Assembly (NCBI GenBank): GCA_017561615.1 | Contig: JAFZBT010000155.1 | Coordinates: forward strand, 1 to 14,834 | Origin: Erysipelotrichaceae bacterium | GTDB taxonomy: Bacteria > Bacillota_I > Bacilli_A > Erysipelotrichales > Erysipelotrichaceae | Length of the DNA stretch: 14,834 nucleotides | Reading direction: 5' to 3' | Shown here: piece after piece, positions 1-7,364 of the stretch | Position numbering within the stretch: position 1 is the stretch's first letter | Layout of the letters: every line of letters begins with the position of its first letter | Notes under the pieces: model-generated | The model's database searches: none | What the model saw: only the letters and a program-made list of their open reading frames with translations | What the model was told of the DNA's origin: nothing | Translations under genes and position numbers: made by a program

Positions 1-1
1 C

Positions 2-646
2 CAGCAGATCAGAGCATCCGGCTTTGACGGCATCATCATTGTGGCCTCCAACCCCTGCGACCTGATGACCTACGTGGCCTGGAAGGTCAGCGGACTGCCG
101 AAGGAGAGAGTCTTCGGTTCCGGAACGATGCTGGACACCGCCCGGCTTCGCTATGCTCTGGGTGATTTCCTGCAGATCAATTCCTCCAATGTCCACAGCT
201 ACATCATGGGCGAGCACGGCGATTCGTCGTTTGTCCCCTGGACGCACTGCTACATCGGCGCCAAGAGCCTTCTGGAAGAACTGGAAGAGCGCAACATCGA
301 CATGAGCGTGCTTCTGGAGATCTATGAGAATGTCCGCGATGCTGCCTATGAGATCATCGAAAAGAAAAAGGCCACCTACTACGGCATCGGCATGGCGCTG
401 TGCCGGCTGGTACTGGCCGTACTGAACAACGAAAATGCCATCATTCCTCTGAGCGTCTATCAGGACGGCTGTTACGGACGGCAGGGTCTGTATATCGGCG
501 TGCCGGCGGTAGTAAACCGCCAGGGCATCAGGGAAGTGCTGGTGCTGCATCTCAACGAGGTCGACCAGGACAAATTCAACCGCTCATGCGACAGCCTGCT
601 GGAAATCATCAGGGAAACCATTGACCCGATTCTTGCCGGTGACTAG
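2..646 (+). CDS. ldh: L-lactate dehydrogenase, 5'-truncated by window edge
   Basis: NAD-dependent L-lactate dehydrogenase, which reduces pyruvate to L-lactate in the cytoplasm and regenerates NAD+ during fermentation. The frame is open from base 2 and gives 214 residues. A family member has about 315, so roughly the first 100-120 residues, including the Rossmann glycine motif, lie before the window. Visible family motifs, counted from base 2: NPCD (usually NPVD, residues 17-20), LDTAR (44-48) with the substrate-carboxylate arginine R48, and GEHGDS (70-75) with the catalytic histidine H72. The C-terminal NRQGIREVL segment is also typical. The GTG at 41 is internal and should not be taken as the start. 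The TAG stop lies 15 nt before the MFS gene, suggesting cotranscription. A 2-hydroxyisocaproate dehydrogenase is the main alternative, but GEHGDS followed by FVPW fits lactate dehydrogenase well. Confidence 0.93.
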   Translation, partial: QQIRASGFDGIIIVASNPCDLMTYVAWKVSGLPKERVFGSGTMLDTARLRYALGDFLQINSSNVHSYIMGEHGDSSFVPWTHCYIGAKSLLEELEERNIDMSVLLEIYENVRDAAYEIIEKKKATYYGIGMALCRLVLAVLNNENAIIPLSVYQDGCYGRQGLYIGVPAVVNRQGIREVLVLHLNEVDQDKFNRSCDSLLEIIRETIDPILAGD

Positions 647-661
647 AAGAGACCGAACCAT

Positions 662-1852
662 ATGAACAAATTGAGAAGGAAACACATCTATGTAATCATT
701 GCCACAAGCTGCCTGATCGGAGCCACGCTCGGTCTGACCACCAACGTAGCGGGTCTGTACATCAACAGCGTCTGTGAATACCTGAACGCTTCCCGCGGTC
801 AGGTTTCCCTGACCATTACAATCTGCTCCGTGGCTTTTGCCCTGGCCGGCATGCTGGTTCCCAGGCTGCTGAAAGAGCAGAACTACCGCCTTTTCGTGGC
901 TTCTGCGACAGTGCTGACCGTTGTCTGTACGGTCTGTCTGTCGCTGGCTGAGAAACTGTGGGTGTTTTATCTGCTGAACGCTCTCAGAGGTTTTGGGGCC
1001 GGATTGATCAGCAGCGTTCCGGTAACCATCATGCTGAATAACTGGTTTGTCCGAAACAATGGGCTGATCACCTCACTGGTGCTGGGTTTCAGCGGCATCA
1101 TTGCCTCACTGTTTTCCCCGGTGCTTGCCGGAGTCATTGAAAAGTATGACTGGCAGAAGGGCTATCTGTTCAATGCCGGGGCAATCGCCCTATTATGCGG
1201 TCTTGCCTGGCTGCTTCCGGTCGGCCTGAATCCGGAAAGCGTCGGTGAACAAGCGTATGGAGCTTCCGAAGAGAAAAACAGCGCTTCGAAAGAGCAGTCT
1301 GACGACGAAATAGATAAGATAAAGTATTTGCTGATTGTGGCCTTTGCCGTCTTCTGTGCCATGGGCACTTCCTTTGGTCAGCATCTTCCCGGACTGGCCA
1401 GCTATTACGGGCTTCCGGAAAGTCTTGGGGCTACTCTTCTCAGCATGGCTATGCTGATCAACACAATGGGTAAGCTTATGCTGGGGGCGGGTATTGACCG
1501 ATTCGGCAGCCGTTTGACCCTTATTTGCGGCTGTCTGATCTGTGCCGTCGGTTACCTTCTGCTGATGAGTGGCCGAGTGATCCTTCTGTATGGCGGAGCA
1601 CTGCTCATGGGTCTGAGTTATGGGCTTACCATTGTCGGTGTTGTCTTTCTGATCAGAAAGTGCTTCGGGACACGCAATTACAGCCGGGTCTATCCGTCTG
1701 TTTCGATGCTGATGATGAGTTTTTCCGCCTTTTCCTCGTCGTTGGTTGGATTCAGCTATGACCTAAGCGGCAGTTACTATCTCATTCTGTCCGTAATGGC
1801 CGTAATGCTGATTCTCAGCGCTCTGATCGTCATGACGGTCGATCGCGACTAA
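662..1852 (+). CDS. MFS transporter, possibly monocarboxylate/OFA-like
   Basis: A 396-residue integral membrane protein with the layout of the major facilitator superfamily: about six hydrophobic helices in residues 8-190, a charged cytoplasmic loop at about 191-220 (rich in E, K, S and D), then six more helices to the C-terminus. The segment at about 105-165, with an RGFGAG turn, an NNWF motif and a GFSG helix followed by a tryptophan-containing turn, resembles oxalate/formate and monocarboxylate antiporters of the superfamily, so an organic acid substrate is plausible. It starts 15 nt after the lactate dehydrogenase stop with only a weak AGAAGAG-like ribosome site, which suggests an ldh-transporter operon. 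Export or uptake of lactate or pyruvate is inferred from this neighbour and is not shown by any residue. Family assignment is confident; substrate is not. Confidence 0.85.
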   Translation: MNKLRRKHIYVIIATSCLIGATLGLTTNVAGLYINSVCEYLNASRGQVSLTITICSVAFALAGMLVPRLLKEQNYRLFVASATVLTVVCTVCLSLAEKLWVFYLLNALRGFGAGLISSVPVTIMLNNWFVRNNGLITSLVLGFSGIIASLFSPVLAGVIEKYDWQKGYLFNAGAIALLCGLAWLLPVGLNPESVGEQAYGASEEKNSASKEQSDDEIDKIKYLLIVAFAVFCAMGTSFGQHLPGLASYYGLPESLGATLLSMAMLINTMGKLMLGAGIDRFGSRLTLICGCLICAVGYLLLMSGRVILLYGGALLMGLSYGLTIVGVVFLIRKCFGTRNYSRVYPSVSMLMMSFSAFSSSLVGFSYDLSGSYYLILSVMAVMLILSALIVMTVDRD

Positions 1853-1879
1853 ACAGCGGTTTCATGAAACAGTTTTCTG

Positions 1880-1901
1880 CGGCAGCCTTCTGCCGTTTTT
1901 T
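1880..1901 (+). terminator. Intrinsic terminator after the MFS gene
   Basis: A perfect 6-bp stem CGGCAG/CTGCCG (1880-1885 with 1890-1895) closes a CCTT tetraloop and is followed directly by six T (1896-1901). It lies 27 nt after the MFS stop and separates the lactate unit from the cdaA unit. Confidence 0.8.
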
Positions 1902-1931
1902 CTGATCATCAGCTCCTGGTTCTCCTGTTGT

Positions 1932-1949
1932 CTGGAATTGCCTGGAATT
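1932..1949. repeat. Direct repeat CTGGAATT x2, 10-bp phase
   Basis: CTGGAATT occurs at 1932-1939 and again at 1942-1949, exactly one helical turn apart, followed by a TTCC at 1955-1958 that mirrors the GGAA of the second copy. It lies about 50 bp upstream of the first candidate cdaA promoter. A regulator site is possible but no known operator is recognised. Confidence 0.35.
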
Positions 1950-1999
1950 AAAACTTCCGAAACCCAGATTAAAGGTCCTGCATGATTCTCTTTTCGGCG

Positions 2000-2084
2000 T
2001 TGAGATGGAAGGCTGTGCTGTGCTAAAATATACTAGCATCATTATGGGGTGCGCTTTTTGATGACGAGTCAATTATGCTATAAT
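2000..2084 (+). promoter_or_regulatory. Two candidate tandem promoters for cdaA operon
   Basis: Promoter 1: TTGAGA (2000-2005), 18 bp, TAAAAT (2024-2029), preceded by an extended -10 TGC. Promoter 2: TTTTGA (2056-2061), 17 bp, consensus TATAAT (2079-2084), also with TGC before it. Transcripts from promoter 2 would begin about 17 nt before the GTG start of cdaA; those from promoter 1 about 70 nt before. Promoter 2 is the stronger match. Confidence 0.7.
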
Positions 2085-2107
2085 GATACGAAAGGGAGTT
2101 GGTAGAA

Positions 2108-3259
2108 GTGACTTTTTCATTCAGTTATGAATCAGTAATTCATTATATTCAGGCCATCGCGGACATCGTGGTCGTCTGGATCATCCTATATTACATCATG
2201 AAGGTGGTTAAGAGTAACCAGAAGACCATCCAGACCTTCCAGGGTCTGGTTCTGGTCATCATCATTCAGGCGGTTTCCAAGCTTCTGGGCCTCAAGACGG
2301 TCAACCAGCTGGCCTCCACGGTCGTTTCCTGGGGCGTCATCGCCATCATCGTCATCTTCCAGCCTGAGATCAGGCTGATCCTGGAAAGACTGGGCAAGAG
2401 CAATGCCTTTGCCCGCATTTCCACCCTGACCAGCAGCGAGAAGGAAAACCTGATCGACGAACTGATGACCGCCACCGCTCAGCTGTCCGCCAGCAAGACC
2501 GGCGCGCTGATCACCCTGGAACAGGGCCATTCTCTTTCCCAGTACATCGATACCGGCATCAAGATCAATTCGCTGGTTTCCGCTGAACTTATCTGTTCGA
2601 TATTCATGACGACTACGCCGCTTCATGACGGCGCCGTCATCATCCAGGGCGACAAGCTGGCCTGCGCTTCAGCTTATTTCCCGCCTACGACCATGGACCT
2701 GCCGTCCCGCTACGGCGCCCGCCACAGAGCGGCCATCGGCATCAGCGAACTGACTGACGCCATCACCATCGTCGTTTCCGAGGAAACCGGCCGGGTAGCC
2801 CTGACCAAGGAAGGCAAGCTTCTGCAGATGAATGAGAAGAAACTGCGCGACTATCTGGAGAAGGTCATCCTCAACAAGGAACAGCTTTCCGGAAGCTTCA
2901 GCACCGTTACTTCCCAGCAGTCCGTTTCCGTTGATTCCTTCATCAATGAAAAGGAGATCGACTACGCTGCGACCGCCAAGGGCCGCAAGGGCGAAGATGA
3001 GCTGCAGAATGTCTCCAATCATGACATGAAGAACTTCCAGACCATGAACTTCAAGGCCGTGGATCCGGAAGACCGGAAGACCGGCAAGATCGTCGACAGC
3101 GTCATCAGCAATGCCATCAACGAGGACAAGCTGAATGACAATATCACGGTCAAGACGGTTTCCGTTCCCAAGGAGCCGCCAAAACCGGTGATCAACGTCA
3201 TCAAGACGACCAACGTCACCACTCCCAAGAAGGACAGCAAGGAAGAAGGAGGTAAGTAA
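2108..3259 (+). CDS. cdaA: Diadenylate cyclase CdaA with long C-terminal tail
   Basis: Membrane diadenylate cyclase that condenses two ATP into c-di-AMP, the second messenger controlling potassium and osmolyte transport in Bacillota. Three hydrophobic helices occupy about residues 12-85, followed by the DAC domain at about 95-245, with the signature DGA (174-176, within PLHDGAVII) and RHR (205-207) motifs. I chose GTG at 2108, giving 383 residues, because GGGAG at 2094-2098 sits 9 nt upstream. An in-frame TTG at 2099 would abut that site and is unlikely. Usual CdaA length is about 270. Here roughly 125 extra residues follow the DAC domain: a polar, Lys/Asp/Ser-rich stretch, then a PKEPPKP segment and a charged end, probably disordered. 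The last codons contain the AAGGAGG ribosome site for cdaR, so the two genes are tightly coupled. Confidence 0.95.
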   Translation: MTFSFSYESVIHYIQAIADIVVVWIILYYIMKVVKSNQKTIQTFQGLVLVIIIQAVSKLLGLKTVNQLASTVVSWGVIAIIVIFQPEIRLILERLGKSNAFARISTLTSSEKENLIDELMTATAQLSASKTGALITLEQGHSLSQYIDTGIKINSLVSAELICSIFMTTTPLHDGAVIIQGDKLACASAYFPPTTMDLPSRYGARHRAAIGISELTDAITIVVSEETGRVALTKEGKLLQMNEKKLRDYLEKVILNKEQLSGSFSTVTSQQSVSVDSFINEKEIDYAATAKGRKGEDELQNVSNHDMKNFQTMNFKAVDPEDRKTGKIVDSVISNAINEDKLNDNITVKTVSVPKEPPKPVINVIKTTNVTTPKKDSKEEGGK

Positions 3260-3261
3260 GT

Positions 3262-4641
3262 ATGGCTAAGGATAGAAAGAAAAAGATCGATTCCTCGGAA
3301 AAGCTGGAATTAGCCCAGCGCATCGCTGCCACCTCTCCCAACGCAGCCCGTACCTACGCAACCATCGAAAACATCTTCGTATACATCTCCCGTGCCATTT
3401 CCGGCCTGCTCAACAAGATCCTGATGTCTCCGCGCATCTCCAAGCTCTTTGCGCTGGTTTTGGCGGTGCTGATGTATTTCGGCGTCAACTATTCATCCGG
3501 TTCAGCCCTGGGCGTCAAGCAGTCGGCCACGCTCAACAGCATCCCGGTAGTCATCGTCTACAACAGCGAGATGTATGAGGTTTCCGGCGTGCCGGCAGCC
3601 AGCGACGTCATCGTCGCCGGCGACATGACCGACATCAACCTGCAGAAAAACCAGACCAACTCATCGCTGATCTGCGATCTGTCCGGTCTTACCGAAGGCA
3701 CCTACACCATCAGACTGACTCCCAGCAACTTCAACTCGCAGCTGGAAGTCAACGTCCTGAACAACCCCACCGTCAACGTTACCATCAAGAAGAAGATGAC
3801 CTCAAAGTTCAACATTTCCTACGAGTTCATCAACACCAACCAGATGGCATCCAAGTATACCCTTTCCGAACCGGTCTTCGACACCACCGAGGTGCTGATC
3901 CGGGCTTCGGAAGATACCATTTCATCAATTTCCTTCGTCAAGGCCCTGATCGATACAAGCGGCCGGACGGCGGACTTTACCACTGATGCCCGCGTGGTCG
4001 CCTATGACTACAACGGCAACATCGTCAGCTGCGACATCATTCCCGAAAAGGTCAGCGCCAGCGTGGCCGTAACGGAAGTCAGCAAGGAAGTGCCGATCAT
4101 CGTCAGACCGGTCGGCGAGATCATGGAAGGCTATGCCATTGATTCCATTGCCCTGGACCACTCGGCAGTGACTCTTTACGCCCCCAAGAACGTCCTGAAT
4201 CTGATCGATGCCGTATACGTCAACATCGATGCCACGCAGCTTACCGCTGACAGCAACGTCTTTGCGACCAACCTGGAACTGCCCAGCGGCGTCAACTCCA
4301 TGAGCGTCACCAAGATCAACATGGAGATCACCGTCGACAAGGAAGCCAGCAAGACCGTCAATGATGTCCGCGTCAGCTGGATCAACTACGATGATACCAA
4401 GTACCGCTTCAAGGTCATCAACGCCGAAGACGCGGAGATGGACGTCGTGATCTACGGAACCCAGAAGAATCTGGACGGCATCACCGCCAATGACATTACC
4501 ATCAACATCGACCTGGCCAACGTCGTCGTCGGTCAGCAGCAGGCACCGCTGGTCGTCTACGGAACCAACAATCTGGTGAAGTACGAGATCTACGGCGGCA
4601 AGAAATACATAGAAGTAGAGATCGTAGGAGTGGAACCTTAA
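3262..4641 (+). CDS. cdaR: CdaR, YbbR-repeat regulator of CdaA
   Basis: Membrane-anchored partner of CdaA. In Bacillus and relatives it binds CdaA and modulates c-di-AMP synthesis from the extracytoplasmic side. The 459-residue protein has a cytoplasmic, Lys-rich N-terminus of about 58 residues, one membrane helix at about 59-77, then beta-rich sequence that can be divided into about four YbbR-like repeats (roughly 85-175, 180-265, 270-365, 370-457), each containing the alternating hydrophobic pattern and NV-T-K-type endings. The start ATG is 9 nt after a perfect AAGGAGG (3246-3252) and 2 nt after the cdaA stop. The N-terminal cytoplasmic part is longer than the very short one I expect for the family. 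Position between cdaA and glmM is the conserved arrangement and supports the call strongly. Confidence 0.93.
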   Translation: MAKDRKKKIDSSEKLELAQRIAATSPNAARTYATIENIFVYISRAISGLLNKILMSPRISKLFALVLAVLMYFGVNYSSGSALGVKQSATLNSIPVVIVYNSEMYEVSGVPAASDVIVAGDMTDINLQKNQTNSSLICDLSGLTEGTYTIRLTPSNFNSQLEVNVLNNPTVNVTIKKKMTSKFNISYEFINTNQMASKYTLSEPVFDTTEVLIRASEDTISSISFVKALIDTSGRTADFTTDARVVAYDYNGNIVSCDIIPEKVSASVAVTEVSKEVPIIVRPVGEIMEGYAIDSIALDHSAVTLYAPKNVLNLIDAVYVNIDATQLTADSNVFATNLELPSGVNSMSVTKINMEITVDKEASKTVNDVRVSWINYDDTKYRFKVINAEDAEMDVVIYGTQKNLDGITANDITINIDLANVVVGQQQAPLVVYGTNNLVKYEIYGGKKYIEVEIVGVEP

Positions 4642-4642
4642 A

Positions 4643-5968
4643 ATGAGAGTACATTTCGGTACGGACGGCATCAGAGGCCGCGCCAATGAGAATCTTTCCG
4701 TCGACATGGCTTACCGCATCGGCCAGTATCTTGGCCAGACTTTCCGCGGCGGCCGCATCCTGATCGGACGGGACACCCGTCTTTCCGGCAGCATGTTTGA
4801 AAGCGCCCTTTCCGCCGGCATTACCGCCCTGGGCGCCAATGCCTGGCTGCTGGGCGTCTGCTCGACGCCGGAGCTGATCTACCTGGTCAGAAACCAGAAG
4901 TTCAGCTGCGGCATCATGATCACCGCCTCTCACAATCCCTATTACGACAACGGCATCAAGATCATCAACAGCGAAGGCATGAAGATCGACGCCGCTCTGG
5001 AAACCGCCATTGAGGACTACATCTACGGTGACGGCCAGCTGGAGTTTTTGACCGGTGAGGCCATCGGCCAGACACACCGCTACGAGGAAGGTTTGGAGGA
5101 GTATCTCCGTTTCCTGCAGTCCCATTTCCCCAGCGACCTGTACGGCTATAACATCATCATTGACTGCGCCAACGGCTCCGCCAGCGTAACGGCGGAAAGG
5201 ATGCTGAAGCGTCTCAACGCCAATGTGACCGTTTTGGCCAATGAGCCCAACGGCTTCAACATCAACCGCGGCTGCGGTTCGACCCACATTGAAAACCTGG
5301 TCGCCGCCGTCAGGGAAGGCCATTACGACATCGGCCTGGCCTTTGACGGTGACGCCGACCGGCTGATCGCCGTCGCTTCCGACGGCGCCGTAGTCGATGG
5401 CGACAAGATCATCTTCTGCTGCGGCAGGTACCTGAAGGAGCGCGGCCTGCTGGATAACGGCAAGGTCGTTACCACGGTCATGGCCAACCTCGGTCTGTTC
5501 AAGGTTCTGGACCGCTACGGGATCGGCTATGAGAAGACCCAGGTCGGCGACAAGTACGTCTATGACTGCATGTGCCGCAACGGCTACGTGCTGGGCGGCG
5601 AGCAGTCCGGACACATCATCCTGTCCCGCCACGCCACCACCGGCGACGGTCTGATGACCGCCCTGCAGCTGCTGGAGATCATGAAGGCGGAAGATAAGAC
5701 GCTTAACGAACTGACTGACGAGCTGCAGGTGTTCCCGCAGCTGCTGGTCAACCTGGAAGTCAAGGACAAGGAAGCCGTCATGAAGGATGAGGACGTGCTG
5801 GCCAAGTGCCGCCAGGTTGAGGAAGTCCTGGCCGGCGAAGGCCGGGTTTTGGTCAGGTGCTCGGGAACCGAGCCGCTGGTAAGGGTAATGACCGAAGCCA
5901 GGACGGATGAGATCTGCAGAAAGTATGTCGATGAGATCATCGAAGTCATAAAGAACAAAGGATATTAG
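4643..5968 (+). CDS. glmM: Phosphoglucosamine mutase GlmM
   Basis: Cytoplasmic enzyme that converts glucosamine-6-phosphate to glucosamine-1-phosphate, feeding UDP-GlcNAc and so peptidoglycan. All alpha-D-phosphohexomutase motifs are present: FGTDGIRG at 5-12, the phosphoserine loop TASHNP at 94-99 with catalytic Ser96, the metal loop DGDADR at 235-240 with Asp235, Asp237 and Asp239, the sugar loop GGEQSGH at 318-324, and the phosphate-binding loop RCSGTEP at 405-411. The length of 441 is normal. It starts one base after the cdaR stop, with TAGGAG at 4625-4630. In Bacillus, Lactococcus and Listeria, GlmM binds CdaA and inhibits it, so adjacency here has a known functional meaning. The start after cdaR and the GlmM-specific FGTDGIRG separate it from phosphomannomutases. 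Confidence 0.97.
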   Translation: MRVHFGTDGIRGRANENLSVDMAYRIGQYLGQTFRGGRILIGRDTRLSGSMFESALSAGITALGANAWLLGVCSTPELIYLVRNQKFSCGIMITASHNPYYDNGIKIINSEGMKIDAALETAIEDYIYGDGQLEFLTGEAIGQTHRYEEGLEEYLRFLQSHFPSDLYGYNIIIDCANGSASVTAERMLKRLNANVTVLANEPNGFNINRGCGSTHIENLVAAVREGHYDIGLAFDGDADRLIAVASDGAVVDGDKIIFCCGRYLKERGLLDNGKVVTTVMANLGLFKVLDRYGIGYEKTQVGDKYVYDCMCRNGYVLGGEQSGHIILSRHATTGDGLMTALQLLEIMKAEDKTLNELTDELQVFPQLLVNLEVKDKEAVMKDEDVLAKCRQVEEVLAGEGRVLVRCSGTEPLVRVMTEARTDEICRKYVDEIIEVIKNKGY

Positions 5969-5994
5969 AAAGCCGCTGATGATTCAGGGCTTTT
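5969..5994 (+). terminator. Hairpin with short T-run between glmM and murF
   Basis: AAAGCC (5969-5974), a one-base bulge G, CTGA (5976-5979), loop TGAT, TCAG (5984-5987) and GGCTTT (5988-5993) form a 10-bp stem, followed by one more T. It starts right after the glmM TAG stop. With only four T and several A-U pairs it looks like a leaky terminator or a processing/stabilising stem rather than a full stop. Confidence 0.5.
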
Positions 5995-6008
5995 GAAGCG
6001 TTAGGATT

Positions 6009-7361
6009 ATGATCAGTTACGATTTGAAGAAGATCAGTGAAACAGTCAACGGCACGTTGCTCGGCGATCCCGAGGTGCGCATTAAAGGCGTCCATTTCGA
6101 CTCCCGCGCCGCCCGGGAAGGCATGCTATTTGCCCCGATCATCGGCGAAAAGGTCGACGGACACAGCTTTGTGGCCGACCTGCTCAAGAAGGGCATTGCG
6201 GCATCCTTCTGGCAGAAGGATGACCCCCTGCCGGTTCCCGAAGGCAACATCATCATCGTCGATGACGTCCAGACAGCTTTACAGGCGCTGGCGGCCGATT
6301 ACCGCCGCACGCTGAGCTGTCATTTCATCGGCGTAACCGGCTCTTCCGGCAAGACCTCGACCAAGGACATCGTTTCCAGCGTGGTCAGCCGCAAATACCG
6401 CACCTGCAAGACCTTCGGCAACCAGAACAACGATCTGGGCGTACCGCTGACGGTCATGAATGTCGATGACGACGCGGAATATGTGGTCGCCGAGATGGGC
6501 ATCAATGACATCGGCGTCATGGACCGCCTGGTCACCATGGTCCAGCCGGAGATCACCGTCATCTCCTCCATCGGTCCCGCCCACATTGCCCAGCTGGGCT
6601 CCATGGACGGCATCGTGGAGCAGAAGTGTTTGATCAACCGCGATCTGGGTGACGGTCAGTGTTTCTACAACCAGCACTCCTACGGCCTGAAGGAGCATCT
6701 GCAGTCCCTGAATCTGCATAACCGTCCCATCGGTTACGGCTTTGAGGAGGACTGCGACATCCGGGCTGAGGACTACTGCCTCAATGACGAGGGCACCAGC
6801 TTCAGCTGCCGGGGACGCAGCTACAGCCTGCCGATCCTGGGCCGCCATCAGGTGCTCAACGCCCTGGCTGCCATCGGCATCGGCGAAAAGCTGGGCATTG
6901 AATACGAACAGATCAGGGAAGGTCTGGCTTGTGTACAGCTGACGCCGCATAGGCTGCAGCTCAAGAGGATCAGGGATGCCGTCATCATCGACGACTCCTA
7001 CAACTGCAATCCCTCTTCGCTGGTTGCTTCCCTGCAGATGGTTCGGCAGTACAACCGCTCCTACCACAAGACCGTGGTCATCGGCGACATGCTGGAGCTG
7101 GGTGAGACTTCGCCGCAGCTGCACAGCGGCATCGCCGATGAGATCGACTTCCGGCAGTTTGACCAGATCGTTCTGGTCGGTCGGGAAGTGGAAGCCCTGG
7201 CGGCCAATCTGGCGTCGCAGGGCATCGCATACCGCCTGTTTACGGATAATGCCGAGGTCCGGCAGTATCTGTTACCATATCTGAAAAAGGGCAATGTGCT
7301 GTTCTTCAAGGCCTCTAACGGCATGCACTTTGCCTCACTGATTGACAGTCTGGAGGAATAG
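6009..7361 (+). CDS. murF: UDP-MurNAc-tripeptide:D-Ala-D-Ala ligase MurF
   Basis: ATP-dependent cytoplasmic ligase that adds the D-Ala-D-Ala dipeptide to UDP-MurNAc-tripeptide, the last cytoplasmic peptide step of peptidoglycan precursor synthesis. The 450 residues show the Mur ligase plan: an N-terminal substrate domain with the MurF-type FDSRAA (30-35), the ATP loop GVTGSSGKTS (108-117), the NQNNDLG/P motif (about 138-144), AEMGIN (about 151-156), the GRHQVLN motif of the central domain, and a C-terminal domain with DDSYNCNP and GDMLELGE. The second motif is usually DSYNANP, so the Cys is a small variation. The ribosome site is poor: TAGGA ends only two bases before the ATG. Translation may therefore rely on the upstream transcript or be deliberately low. 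ddl follows after 3 nt. Confidence 0.96.
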   Translation: MISYDLKKISETVNGTLLGDPEVRIKGVHFDSRAAREGMLFAPIIGEKVDGHSFVADLLKKGIAASFWQKDDPLPVPEGNIIIVDDVQTALQALAADYRRTLSCHFIGVTGSSGKTSTKDIVSSVVSRKYRTCKTFGNQNNDLGVPLTVMNVDDDAEYVVAEMGINDIGVMDRLVTMVQPEITVISSIGPAHIAQLGSMDGIVEQKCLINRDLGDGQCFYNQHSYGLKEHLQSLNLHNRPIGYGFEEDCDIRAEDYCLNDEGTSFSCRGRSYSLPILGRHQVLNALAAIGIGEKLGIEYEQIREGLACVQLTPHRLQLKRIRDAVIIDDSYNCNPSSLVASLQMVRQYNRSYHKTVVIGDMLELGETSPQLHSGIADEIDFRQFDQIVLVGREVEALAANLASQGIAYRLFTDNAEVRQYLLPYLKKGNVLFFKASNGMHFASLIDSLEE

Positions 7362-7364
7362 AGA

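Noticed and set aside
2099..2107. TTG start for cdaA
   Set aside because: It directly abuts the GGGAG ribosome site; GTG 2108 has proper 9-nt spacing.
1902..2107. Possible c-di-AMP or other riboswitch before cdaA
   Set aside because: The leader from either promoter is at most about 70 nt, too short for the known c-di-AMP riboswitch, and no conserved core is seen.
3925..4707. Minus-strand open frame opposite cdaR
   Set aside because: Low-complexity Asp/Val/Gly translation caused by the codon bias of cdaR, with no supporting signal.
4502..5632. Long minus-strand open frame (about 376 codons) opposite cdaR and glmM
   Set aside because: glmM has every family motif on the plus strand. The reverse frame is Asp/Val/Gly-rich with no recognisable domain, and arises from the high GAC/ATC/GTC codon use of the real gene.
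6279..7124. Minus-strand open frame opposite murF
   Set aside because: Composition mirrors murF codons, with no motif and no credible ribosome site; murF is certain.
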